NCBI GenBank assembly: GCA_964528575.1
Contig: CAZGTQ010000206.1
Span: forward strand, 1 to 11,532
Reading direction: 5' to 3'
DNA from: CAZGTQ01 sp964528575
GTDB taxonomy: Bacteria > Planctomycetota > UBA1135 > GCA-002686595
Length of the DNA: 11,532 bases
The notes beneath the pieces are model-generated. The model worked only from the letters and a program-made list of their open reading frames with translations. It did not search any database and was not told the origin of the DNA. Below, in pieces: positions 1 to 6,218 of this stretch; position 1 is the stretch's first letter; each line of letters opens with the position of its first letter. The translations under genes were made by a program, and so were the position numbers.

Positions 1-74
1 CGCCGGCCGGATAGCCTCTTGCCCCCGGCGCCGCCCACGTGGGACGTGGCGCCGCTCCTCGACGCGCTGCGCTG

Positions 75-80
75 AAAGGA
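75..80 (+). promoter_or_regulatory. Ribosome binding site for the CDF transporter
   Basis: AAAGGA lies 12 bases before ATG 93. The spacing is longer than ideal, but it is the only purine-rich Shine-Dalgarno-like match near either candidate start and favours ATG 93 over GTG 39. Confidence 0.4.
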
Positions 81-92
81 ACGCTCGCACGC

Positions 93-1085
93 ATGGCCGC
101 CTCGTCCACCGCAGCCGTCCTCTCCGCCCTCGTCGGCAACAGCGTCATCGCGGTGCTCAAGTTCGCCGTCTTCTTCACGACGGGCTCGGGCACGATGCTC
201 TCCGAGGCGGCGCACACGCTGGCCGACGCGTTCAACCAGGGCCTGCTGTTCATCGGCATCCGCCGCAGCGAGCGCCCGCCGGACGCGATGTTCGCGTACG
301 GCTACGGCGGCGAGCGCTACTTCTTCGCGCTGATGTCCGCGGTCGGCATCTTCCTGCTCGGGTGCGGCGTCACGGTGTACCACGGCGTGCACAGCCTGCT
401 GCACCCGCCGGAGCTCGACCTGAACGTCTGGATCTTCGTCGTGCTCGGCCTCTCGTTCGCCGTGAGCAGCTACGTGTTGGCCCTGGCGTGGCGCGCGGTG
501 CGCGAGCAGATGGGCAACCGCGGCGTCGTCGAGTTCATGCGCTCGCTGACCGACCCGACGGCGGTCGCCGTGCTGCTCGAGGACTTCGCCGCGTGCATCG
601 GCGTCGTGATCGCGCTCGTGGCGATCGGGCTGACGAGTTGGACGGGCGACCCGATGTGGGACTCGATCGGATCGATCCTGATCGGCCTGATGCTCGGCGC
701 GATCGCGGTGTGGCTCGGCTACCAGAACCGCTTGCTCATCCTCGGCCGCCGCATTCCCGAGTCGACGCGCCGTTCGGCGCTCGAGTACCTGAACGCGCAG
801 CCGTCGGTCGAGTCGGTGCGAGCCGTCCAGAGCCGCGTGATCGGCTCGAACGACTTCAAGCTGAAGGCGGAGATCGACTTCGACGGCCGCGCTCTCGGCG
901 CGCTGCACGCCGCGTGGGTGCGCGAGCAGCGGAGCGCGCTCGCCGGCGACGCCGCGTGCGACGCCTTCGCGGCGGAGTTCGGCGAGCGGATGATGCACTC
1001 GCTCGCCGAGGAGATCGACCGCCTCGAGACCGACCTGCGCGCGCGCCACCCGGAGCTGCGCTACGTCGACTTCGAGGCGGATTAG
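93..1085 (+). CDS. Cation diffusion facilitator (CDF) transporter, SLC30A9/ZnT9-like
   Basis: Predicted 330-residue inner-membrane metal-ion/proton antiporter, probably exporting Zn2+ or a similar divalent cation. Six hydrophobic segments lie near residues 8-30, 35-57, 76-98, 111-134, 158-180 and 190-212, followed by a soluble C-terminal domain (about 220-330). The second segment has the CDF metal-site pattern HxxxD (H41, D45) within SEAAHTLADAFNQ. The fifth starts with LLEDFAA, where the acidic pair E163-D164 probably completes the site. The blocks GYGGERYFF, VYHGVHSLLHPPE and GSILIGLMLGAIAV are typical of the SLC30A9-like branch rather than of ZitB or FieF. I chose ATG 93 because the protein then begins directly at the family's usual N-terminus (MAASS...) and AAAGGA lies upstream. 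An in-frame GTG at 39 would add 18 mostly basic residues. It converges with the next gene. Family call is firm; the ion is inferred. Confidence 0.92.
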   Translation: MAASSTAAVLSALVGNSVIAVLKFAVFFTTGSGTMLSEAAHTLADAFNQGLLFIGIRRSERPPDAMFAYGYGGERYFFALMSAVGIFLLGCGVTVYHGVHSLLHPPELDLNVWIFVVLGLSFAVSSYVLALAWRAVREQMGNRGVVEFMRSLTDPTAVAVLLEDFAACIGVVIALVAIGLTSWTGDPMWDSIGSILIGLMLGAIAVWLGYQNRLLILGRRIPESTRRSALEYLNAQPSVESVRAVQSRVIGSNDFKLKAEIDFDGRALGALHAAWVREQRSALAGDAACDAFAAEFGERMMHSLAEEIDRLETDLRARHPELRYVDFEAD

Positions 1086-1135
1086 CGCCAGACCGACCAG
1101 CCCGGACTGTGCGTGAGGCTGCGCCGCGCTCCGCG

Positions 1136-1627
1136 TCACTGCGGGAAGCGGCTCTGGCGCTCGGGCACGAGCGTCTCGAGCGTGCGGCGCACGTCGCCCT
1201 GGAGCGCGCCCGGCAGGTCGACGGCCGTCCACTCGCCCTGGAGGCGCAAGCGCAGGTGGTCGCCGGTCAGGCGCCATTCCTCGAGCTCGCTCCACGAGCG
1301 CGCGTGCCAGCCGCGGCGGACGCCGCGCTCGCCGCAGACGCGGTCGCCGATCCCGGGGCGCGCGAGCTGGATCCACGCGCCCAGGCCGGCGGCGACGATC
1401 GCGAGGGGCCAGGGGACGGCCTGGGCGAACGCGGCGGCGAGCGCGAGCGCGACGATCGCGGCCGCGCCGATCGCGCGAGCCCGACGGGCGGGCTCGACCG
1501 CGACGAGGACCGGCCCCACCGCGGCGGCCGCGCGGGTGCGCAGGCGCGCGATCCAGGCGCCCGCCAGCAGGAGCTCGAGGCACAGCAGGACGACCGGGAA
1601 CGCGAGGGGGTAGGGCTCGGCGGGCAC
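1136..1627 (-). CDS. Two-pass membrane protein with possible PH-like C-terminal domain, function unknown
   Basis: Predicted 163-residue membrane protein, not recognised by name. Hydrophobic segments lie at about 8-27 and 53-89 (the second long enough for one or two passes), followed by a soluble tail. The tail runs G92-IGDRVCGERGVRRGW, then WSELEEWRLTGDHLRLRLQG (112-131), ending in a short helix. The alternation 'short strand, W-x-E-[IL], then alternating L-R-L-R strand' resembles small bacterial membrane proteins with a PH-like (bPH/DUF5673-type) domain; this is inference from pattern only. The start is uncertain. GTG 1627 puts a short polar N-terminus before the first membrane segment and has a TACGAT -10-like hexamer at 1642-1637, suggesting a very short or absent leader, but no clear ribosome site. 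An in-frame GTG at 1714 would add 29 mainly Arg-rich residues and looks less likely. It converges on the CDF gene with 50 bases between the stops. Confidence 0.7.
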   Translation of the reverse strand: MPAEPYPLAFPVVLLCLELLLAGAWIARLRTRAAAAVGPVLVAVEPARRARAIGAAAIVALALAAAFAQAVPWPLAIVAAGLGAWIQLARPGIGDRVCGERGVRRGWHARSWSELEEWRLTGDHLRLRLQGEWTAVDLPGALQGDVRRTLETLVPERQSRFPQ

Positions 1628-1766
1628 GCGAGCGGCATCGTAGCGGCGCGCTGTGGCGGCGCGGCGTCCTGAGCGGTGAAATGGCCGCCGCTCGCGTCCG
1701 TACGGGTTGCGCACGAACAGCGTTCGCGCAGGGATCGAAACCGCACGGGAACCGCGGCCGCGCCGG

Positions 1767-1794
1767 TTGCTCCGGCCCGGCGGGTGCCTAACGG
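1767..1794 (+). promoter_or_regulatory. Candidate sigma70-type promoter of the CAP-domain gene
   Basis: TTGCTC (1767-1772) and TAACGG (1789-1794) are separated by 16 bases in the intergenic region upstream of the gene starting at 1853. Each hexamer matches the consensus only partly. The spacing and the recurrence of CTAACG before other genes here support it. It would leave a leader of roughly 50 bases. The remaining divergent intergenic DNA (1628-1766) shows no other feature I can support. Confidence 0.4.
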
Positions 1795-1839
1795 AACGGG
1801 CGGCGGCTTCCCGGCGAGCCGAGCACTCGCACGACGCAC

Positions 1840-1846
1840 GGAAGGA
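1840..1846 (+). promoter_or_regulatory. Ribosome binding site fixing the CAP-domain gene start
   Basis: GGAAGGA ends 6 bases before ATG 1853. It selects this ATG over in-frame upstream codons back to 1676, whose translation is low-complexity and would bury the signal peptide. Confidence 0.7.
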
Positions 1847-1852
1847 ACGACG

Positions 1853-2977
1853 ATGAACCTGGCTCTGGTCTTGGCGCTGGCGACCGCCGGCGCGCTCCCG
1901 ACGGCCGCGGCCGACGCGAAGCCGACGAAGGTGCGGCTCAAGGAGATCGCGGTCGATCCCGCCGATTTCCTCCCCGGGCACGGCGTGAGCGAGGCGATCG
2001 GCGAGCGCGCGTGGAAGGGCAAGATCGGCAAGACCGAGTGGCTCTTCTTCGACCTCGACGGGAGCGGCGCGCTCGAGCCGGGCGCGAAGGACGGGTTCGC
2101 GATCGAGGGCCAGCCCTACGTCGTGCGCCTGCCCAAGGTCGTGCTCTTCGCCGTCGGCCAGTGCGAGCTCTCCGTCGAGGACGGCAAGCTCCTGCTCCAG
2201 CCGCAGGACCTCGGCATCGACGAAGACCTGCTCGCCGACGCATCGCTGTGGACCGAGCTGCGCGTCGGCTCGGGCGTGCCGCCGGTGCTCGTCGACGCGA
2301 GCGCGAGCGCGCACTGCGCCGCGCACATCGCTTACATGAAGCAGCACGGCGCGACCGACGGCATCGGGGACGCGCTCGAGGAGCTCGAGGGCAAGCCCGG
2401 CTTCACCGAGGGTGGCAAGAAGGCCGCGGAGAACAGCGCAGTCAGCATCATGCAGGACGACTTCCGCGACGCGCTGTGGTCGTCCTGGCGGACGTCCTTC
2501 CGGCGCACGAGCATGCTCAACCCGGGCCTCGAGCGCGTCGGCATCGGCTTCGGTCACGGCGCGTCGATGCTGTACTACTTCGAGTTCGGCGAGGCGGTGC
2601 CGACCGAGCCGCTCGTGCACCCGCCCCACCGCGCGACGGGAGTGCCGACCGAGTTCACCGAGGACGGCGAGCAGCCCAACCCGGTTCCGGAGTCGAACCT
2701 CGGGATGGGCACCGGCTTCCCCGTCCTCGTGATCCTGCCGCACAAGTACTGGGCGAGCCGCATGGAGACGTTCGAGCTCGTCGACGACCGCGGGCGCAAG
2801 GTCGAAGGCACGGCGTCGTGCCCGCGCGAGCCGGCGAACCCGGCGTGGCCGACGAACTCGGGCGCCGCCTTCTTCATCCCCGCCGAGCCGCTCGACGCGA
2901 AGAGCGAGTACACCGCGACGTTCTTCCTCGAAGGGATGAAGGAGCCGATCGTCTGGACGTTCGAGACGGGCAAGTGA
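1853..2977 (+). CDS. Exported CAP/SCP-domain protein with C-terminal Ig-like (Big_5-type) domain
   Basis: Predicted 374-residue secreted or periplasmic protein. Residues 1-20 form a signal peptide with probable cleavage in PTAAA|DA. An Asp-rich turn DLDGSGALE (67-75) could bind calcium but is not a complete EF-hand. The middle (about 150-245) fits the CAP/SCP (YkwD-like) superfamily in its planctomycete-type variant: SAHCAAHIAYM (152-162), KPGFTEGGKKAAENS (181-195) with the AEN triplet at the usual GEN position, and MLNPGLERVGIGFG (221-234). The C-terminal part (about 287-374) ends in IPAEPLDAKSEYTATFFLEG and WTFETG, the classic 'PL-x-x-x-x-x-YT..., W-x-F-x-T' signature of bacterial Ig-like Big_5 domains. 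The histidine normally expected before the MLNP block appears as Arg (SFRRTS, 215-220), so the canonical CAP metal site may be lost. Role unknown, probably binding or structural at the cell surface. Good ribosome site; transcribed toward the ChaN-like gene 77 bases downstream. Confidence 0.82.
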   Translation: MNLALVLALATAGALPTAAADAKPTKVRLKEIAVDPADFLPGHGVSEAIGERAWKGKIGKTEWLFFDLDGSGALEPGAKDGFAIEGQPYVVRLPKVVLFAVGQCELSVEDGKLLLQPQDLGIDEDLLADASLWTELRVGSGVPPVLVDASASAHCAAHIAYMKQHGATDGIGDALEELEGKPGFTEGGKKAAENSAVSIMQDDFRDALWSSWRTSFRRTSMLNPGLERVGIGFGHGASMLYYFEFGEAVPTEPLVHPPHRATGVPTEFTEDGEQPNPVPESNLGMGTGFPVLVILPHKYWASRMETFELVDDRGRKVEGTASCPREPANPAWPTNSGAAFFIPAEPLDAKSEYTATFFLEGMKEPIVWTFETGK

Positions 2978-3015
2978 GCGCCGCTCGTCGGCTCGTCGGC
3001 TCCACTGCAGCCGAG

Positions 3016-3039
3016 CGCGGGCTCGGGCCTGCGCCCGCG
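3016..3039 (+). other. Stem-loop between CAP-domain and ChaN-like genes
   Basis: CGCGGGC (3016-3022) pairs perfectly with GCCCGCG (3033-3039) around a 10-base loop. No T-run follows, so an intrinsic terminator is not clearly shown. A second weaker dyad, TCGGCT/AGCCGA, lies just upstream (about 2996-3014). It may serve as terminator or attenuator for the gene ending at 2977, or may be chance in GC-rich DNA. Confidence 0.35.
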
Positions 3040-3048
3040 TGCTAACGT
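3040..3048 (+). promoter_or_regulatory. Candidate extended -10 promoter element of the ChaN-like gene
   Basis: TGCTAACGT reads as TG-n followed by TAACGT (3043-3048), an extended -10 arrangement. The hexamer ends 6 bases before ATG 3055, so transcription would begin at or next to the start codon and the mRNA would be leaderless. No convincing -35 hexamer is visible. This agrees with the lack of a good Shine-Dalgarno sequence before ATG 3055. Confidence 0.35.
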
Positions 3049-3054
3049 GTCGCG

Positions 3055-3951
3055 ATGCGGCTGCTCCCCTGCCTCGCCTCGGCGCTCCTCGTCCTCCTCG
3101 TCCCCCTCGTCTCCGGCTGCGGTTCGCTGGGCACGCGCCGCGACGCGCGCGTCGTCGACGCTCGCTCGGGCGACGACGTCTCGCTCGAGCACGCCGCCGA
3201 CGCGCTCGCGGACTACGACGTCGTCTTCCTCGGCGAGCTGCACGACAACGAGCGCGGGCACGAGCTCCAGCTCGAGCTCGCCGAGCTCCTGCTCGCGCGC
3301 CGCGGGCTGATCGCGATCTCGATGGAGATGTTCGAGCGCGACGTCCAGCCGGCACTCGACGCCTATCTCGCGGGCTCGATCGACGAAGAGGCGTTCCTCG
3401 AGCGCGCGCGCCCGTGGCGAAGCTACGGCGAGCACTACCGCGGCGCGATCGAGCTCGCGCGCCGCGAGGGGCTGGCCGTGATCGCCGCGAACGCGCCGCG
3501 CGACCTGGCGCGCCGCGCCGGCGCGGAGGGGCTCGCGAGCGTCGCGGGCGAGCCGCACGCCGCGACGCGCGTCGACGCGGGGCCGGGGCCGTACCGCGAC
3601 TTCTTCGACGCGACGATGTTCGAGGTGCACCCGCCCGAGAACGACGACGCGCTCGAGCGCATGTACGCGGCGCAGTGCCTCAAGGACGACACGATGGCGG
3701 AATCGATCGCGCGCTATCTCGAGAGCGCGGGACCGTGGCCGCCGCTCGTCGTGCACTGGAACGGCCGCTTCCACTCCGACCACGGGCTCGGCACGGTCGA
3801 ACGTCTGCGCGCGCGGCGGCCCGACCTCGCGATCGCGGTCGTGACGATGATCGCAGCGGCCGACGTGCGCGACGACGTGGCGATCGAGGAGCTGTCCGCC
3901 GGCGACTTCGCGCTCGTCGTGCCGCGCCCGCGCTCGGACGGCGAGCGCTGA
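3055..3951 (+). CDS. ChaN/Tiki-superfamily lipoprotein (haem-binding uptake-type)
   Basis: Predicted 298-residue lipoprotein of the ChaN family, whose best-known members bind haem at the outer membrane; related Tiki/EreA-like proteins use the same fold for hydrolysis. Residues 1-21 are a lipoprotein signal ending in VSGC, with lipidated Cys22. Conserved blocks appear in order: FLGELHDN (58-65) with the G-E-x-H motif (E61, H63), SMEMFERDVQPALDAYL (89-105), EHYRGAIELARREGLAVIAANAP (126-148), QCLKDDTMA (207-215), and NGRFHSDHGLGT (236-247) carrying the second conserved His (H240). All key residues of the family are therefore present and the length is typical. ATG 3055 is chosen because it gives an intact lipobox. 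The next gene starts 10 bases after this stop, so the two are probably co-transcribed. The family assignment is strong; haem as ligand is inferred from homology. Confidence 0.9.
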   Translation: MRLLPCLASALLVLLVPLVSGCGSLGTRRDARVVDARSGDDVSLEHAADALADYDVVFLGELHDNERGHELQLELAELLLARRGLIAISMEMFERDVQPALDAYLAGSIDEEAFLERARPWRSYGEHYRGAIELARREGLAVIAANAPRDLARRAGAEGLASVAGEPHAATRVDAGPGPYRDFFDATMFEVHPPENDDALERMYAAQCLKDDTMAESIARYLESAGPWPPLVVHWNGRFHSDHGLGTVERLRARRPDLAIAVVTMIAAADVRDDVAIEELSAGDFALVVPRPRSDGER

Positions 3952-3961
3952 CGGAGCGCGT

Positions 3962-4354
3962 GTGCGCACGAACCGCGTCGCGCGCTACGGCTGCGTCGGC
4001 TTGCTCCTCGCGACGGTCGTCGGCGCGGGCCTCTTCGCGGAGCTGTTCCTCGCGGACATCGACGAGCGCGAGGCGGAGCGCGCCGTGGACGGCGTGCGGC
4101 GCGACTTCGCGCGCTTCGAGGAGGCGACGCGCCTGTACGGTCGGCGCCACGGCGGCCGCGTCGCGCCTGCGCTCGACGAGCTCGCGCCGGACGCGCCGTT
4201 CGATCCGTGGGGTCGGCCGTACCGCTACGAGGCCGACGAGGCGCAGAAGAGCGCGCGCGTGCTCACGCTCGGCCGCGACGGCGCGCCGGGCGGCGAGGGA
4301 GCGGACGCGGACCGCGAGCTCGCGCTCGCGGGCACGCGCCGCGACGGCCGCTGA
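3962..4354 (+). CDS. Small membrane-anchored protein with GspG-like (type II secretion pseudopilin) C-terminal domain
   Basis: Predicted 130-residue protein. One membrane segment (about 10-30) is followed by a helical stretch (about 33-62), then the C-terminal signature of the T2SS major pseudopilin: DPWGRPYRYE (81-90), then LTLGRDGAPGGEG (101-113) with nearby Asp residues (D107, D115, D117) where GspG proteins bind calcium. Unlike true pseudopilins, the N-terminus lacks the G|FTLxE prepilin peptidase site and the highly conserved first helix. It is therefore probably a fixed membrane protein that borrowed the GspG globular domain, rather than a secretion pseudopilin; no other secretion genes are nearby. 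The start is GTG 3962, with GGAG at 3953-3956 five bases before it, immediately after the ChaN-like stop. This suggests translational coupling. It converges on the next gene with 17 bases between stops and no clear terminator. Confidence 0.75.
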   Translation: MRTNRVARYGCVGLLLATVVGAGLFAELFLADIDEREAERAVDGVRRDFARFEEATRLYGRRHGGRVAPALDELAPDAPFDPWGRPYRYEADEAQKSARVLTLGRDGAPGGEGADADRELALAGTRRDGR

Positions 4355-4371
4355 ACGGCTCCGCGTTCCCG

Positions 4372-6048
4372 TCAGAAGCCGGCGCCGTACGACGAGGCGA
4401 AGTCGTACAGCTCCTTCGCGTCGAGCCGGAAGCCGCCGTACCAGGTCGCCTTCTCGGCGGCGCCGTAGAAGACGATCGGCAGCGGCGTCGCGGCCGCGTC
4501 GGACGGGACCTGGAGCGGGGCGCCCATCAGCGCGGCGACGCGGTCGACGACCGCGCGCACGTCCAGGTACAGCGCGAAGCTCGGGTTGGCGCCCTTCACG
4601 CGCTCGAGCGGCGTGCGGAACGCGGCCGGCGTCCCGGCGGGCCCCGCGATCAGCGCGGCGGCGCCGCGCGACAGCGCGTCCTCGCCGCCGACGCACAGGA
4701 GCATGACGTCGCCCTTGCCTGCGACCGACACGCGCATGCCGCCCTCGCCGTACAGCTCGTGCAGCATCCCCGCGACCGGGTCGATGTCCGCCGCCGCCTC
4801 GGCGTCGAGCGCGCTCGCGTCGAGATCGAGCGTGTAGCGCGTCACGTCGAGCCCCTCGACGCTCAGCCTCTCCGGGCCGGAGAGCGCGAGCCCGGGGACG
4901 GCCGCGAAGTGCTCCTCGAGCCGCTCGGCGAACCCCTGCGCGACGCTCGCGGCGCCAGGCGCCTCGAGGAAGTACGTGAGCTCGAGCCCGTCGGGGCCCA
5001 CGTCGCCCGCGACGACCATCTCGTCGCCGACGCCGTCGTAGAGCGCATCGAACGAGCTCACGTACGACGCGAGCCGATCGCGCTCCTCGCCCGGATACGC
5101 CGAGAGCAGCGACGTCATGAGCGGCTGGACCTCGCCGTCCTGCGACGCGCGGTCGAACGCCGCGGCGAGCGCGAACGGCACGCCCTGCGGCAGGTAGCCC
5201 GCGAGGCGACCCGGATCGGCGCTCTTCTGCGTCGCGAACTGCGCGAGCGGGCTGCCGTCGTGCGCGACGAACGCGGTGTAGAAGTCGATCTCTGAGCCCT
5301 GGACCTCGACCGCGAGCTCGAAGGCCTTCGCGGAATCGGCGAACGTGCGGAAGCCGTCCTCCATCGCGCCGAACACCTGGTCGACGTCGACGCCGGGCGG
5401 CAGCGCGCCGGCCTCGCTCTGGCCCGCCGCGAGGGCCATCGACATCATCTGCTCGATCTCCGCGCGGTGCGCGCGGAGCAGCTTGGCGAGATCGACGCGC
5501 ACGGCGAAATCGCCGCTCGGAATCTTCTCGACGACCGCGGGCGGCGTGGTCGCGCGCGTGTACTTCGGCCCGAGCGGGATCGCGACGTAGCCCTCCCCGA
5601 GCGCCGGCTTGGCGTTCGCGGGCTGCGACATGAGCGACGCGAGGAACGCGGCGGGAAACTCGACGGGCACGATGATCGTCGGGATCGGCTGCGCCGTCGG
5701 ATCGTCGTGCAGCGAGAGCGCCACTCCCAGCGGCCTGGTTCCGTCGATCATGTCCATCCGGCCCTCGATCGCCTGCCCGAGCAAGTCGCGCAGGCTCTCG
5801 GGCGCCTCGAACGGCAGCGCGAACGCCCCGACGAACGAAGCGACGAGCCCGTCGACCCGGTCGATCGACGCGACCTGTGCGTACAGGAACGCATCGGCGG
5901 GCACGAGGGCGGCGAGCTCCTGGGGCACGTCCGCGCGCCCCCGGTCGGCCCACGCGGGCGCCCCGTCGTCGCGCGCGACGAGGGCCAGAGCGACCCCACA
6001 CAGGGCGAGCGGAACGAGAACGAGCTTCGAGCCGAGTTGGGTGAACAT
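4372..6048 (-). CDS. Large exported protein of unknown function (DUF3352-like pattern)
   Basis: Predicted 558-residue protein with an N-terminal signal peptide or anchor (hydrophobic 9-24, possible cleavage after PAWA at 31-34). It opens with LAALVPADAFLYAQVASIDR, the 'x-x-LPAD-x-x-x-Y-x-x-V' start common to large exported DUF3352-type proteins of planctomycetes and relatives. The remainder alternates short beta strands and helices in what looks like two comparable halves. The first half contains RPLGVALSLHDD and PTIIVPVEFPAAFLASL. The second contains GDEMVVAGDVGPDGLELTYF and GANPSFALYLDVRAVVDRVA. No catalytic motif, repeat array or further membrane segment is visible, so no enzymatic function is claimed. 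ATG 6048 is chosen for its strong ribosome site and for starting directly at the signal peptide. It lies 170 bases downstream of a same-strand operon and converges on the GspG-like gene. Confidence 0.85.
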   Translation of the reverse strand: MFTQLGSKLVLVPLALCGVALALVARDDGAPAWADRGRADVPQELAALVPADAFLYAQVASIDRVDGLVASFVGAFALPFEAPESLRDLLGQAIEGRMDMIDGTRPLGVALSLHDDPTAQPIPTIIVPVEFPAAFLASLMSQPANAKPALGEGYVAIPLGPKYTRATTPPAVVEKIPSGDFAVRVDLAKLLRAHRAEIEQMMSMALAAGQSEAGALPPGVDVDQVFGAMEDGFRTFADSAKAFELAVEVQGSEIDFYTAFVAHDGSPLAQFATQKSADPGRLAGYLPQGVPFALAAAFDRASQDGEVQPLMTSLLSAYPGEERDRLASYVSSFDALYDGVGDEMVVAGDVGPDGLELTYFLEAPGAASVAQGFAERLEEHFAAVPGLALSGPERLSVEGLDVTRYTLDLDASALDAEAAADIDPVAGMLHELYGEGGMRVSVAGKGDVMLLCVGGEDALSRGAAALIAGPAGTPAAFRTPLERVKGANPSFALYLDVRAVVDRVAALMGAPLQVPSDAAATPLPIVFYGAAEKATWYGGFRLDAKELYDFASSYGAGF

Positions 6049-6056
6049 GGCACCCT

Positions 6057-6062
6057 CTCCTC
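6057..6062 (-). promoter_or_regulatory. Ribosome binding site of the exported unknown protein
   Basis: On the minus strand GAGGAG ends 8 bases before ATG 6048. It fixes the start, since the reading frame remains open far upstream. Confidence 0.75.
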
Positions 6063-6089
6063 GGCGGCCGGCCGCACCCGCCTTGAGCC

Positions 6090-6097
6090 GGGGGGGG
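6090..6097 (-). repeat. C8 homopolymer in the 5' leader of the exported unknown protein
   Basis: Eight consecutive C on the minus strand lie 42-49 bases upstream of ATG 6048, flanked by a 5-base dyad (GAGCC / GGCTC, 6085-6089 and 6103-6107). It is the longest homopolymer I noticed in the window. Confidence 0.6.
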
Positions 6098-6173
6098 CCC
6101 TGGGCTCCCGGTCCTTCCGCCACCGGCCGAGCCCTCCGCCCTCCTCGCACCGGAGTACGCTCGGAGCGATCCA

Positions 6174-6192
6174 GTTCCACTTTCGGTGGAAC
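6174..6192 (-). terminator. Compact hairpin downstream of the pepN operon
   Basis: GTTCCAC and GTGGAAC (6174-6180 and 6186-6192) form a perfect 7-base stem with a 5-base loop, read CGAAA on the minus strand. It sits 26 bases after the stop of the gene ending at 6219 and about 125 bases before the next start. It lacks a U-tract, so it could be a terminator, a processing or stability hairpin, or an operator for the downstream gene. Its moderate GC content makes it stand out from background. Confidence 0.4.
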
Positions 6193-6218
6193 AACGCGGC
6201 GGGGGGTGTGCAGGAGCC

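Noticed and set aside
34..43. Perfect palindrome CCCACGTGGG near the left edge
   Set aside because: Ten-base GC-rich palindromes are expected by chance at this composition, and no second copy or promoter context was seen.
2051..2086. Possible EF-hand in the CAP-domain protein (DLDGSGALE)
   Set aside because: The 12th-position Glu/Asp of an EF-hand loop is missing and there is no flanking helix pair, so it is only noted as an Asp-rich turn.
2983..3002. Short tandem repeat GCTCGTCG (two copies plus GCTC) after the CAP-domain stop
   Set aside because: Too short and too close to the local base composition to be meaningful.
1136..3355. 739-codon minus-strand open frame
   Set aside because: Only the last 163 codons look like a protein. 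The upstream part is antisense to the CAP-domain and ChaN genes and is Arg-rich nonsense.
2575..3969. 464-codon minus-strand open frame antisense to the CAP-domain and ChaN genes
   Set aside because: Arg/Glu/Val-rich translation without family resemblance, while the opposite strand encodes recognised domains.
3680..6001. Very long minus-strand open frame (773 codons) across the ChaN, GspG-like and exported-protein region
   Set aside because: Its translation is Arg/Ala/Gly-rich low complexity and it lies opposite or out of frame with well-supported genes. It is the usual artefact of GC-rich DNA with few stop codons.
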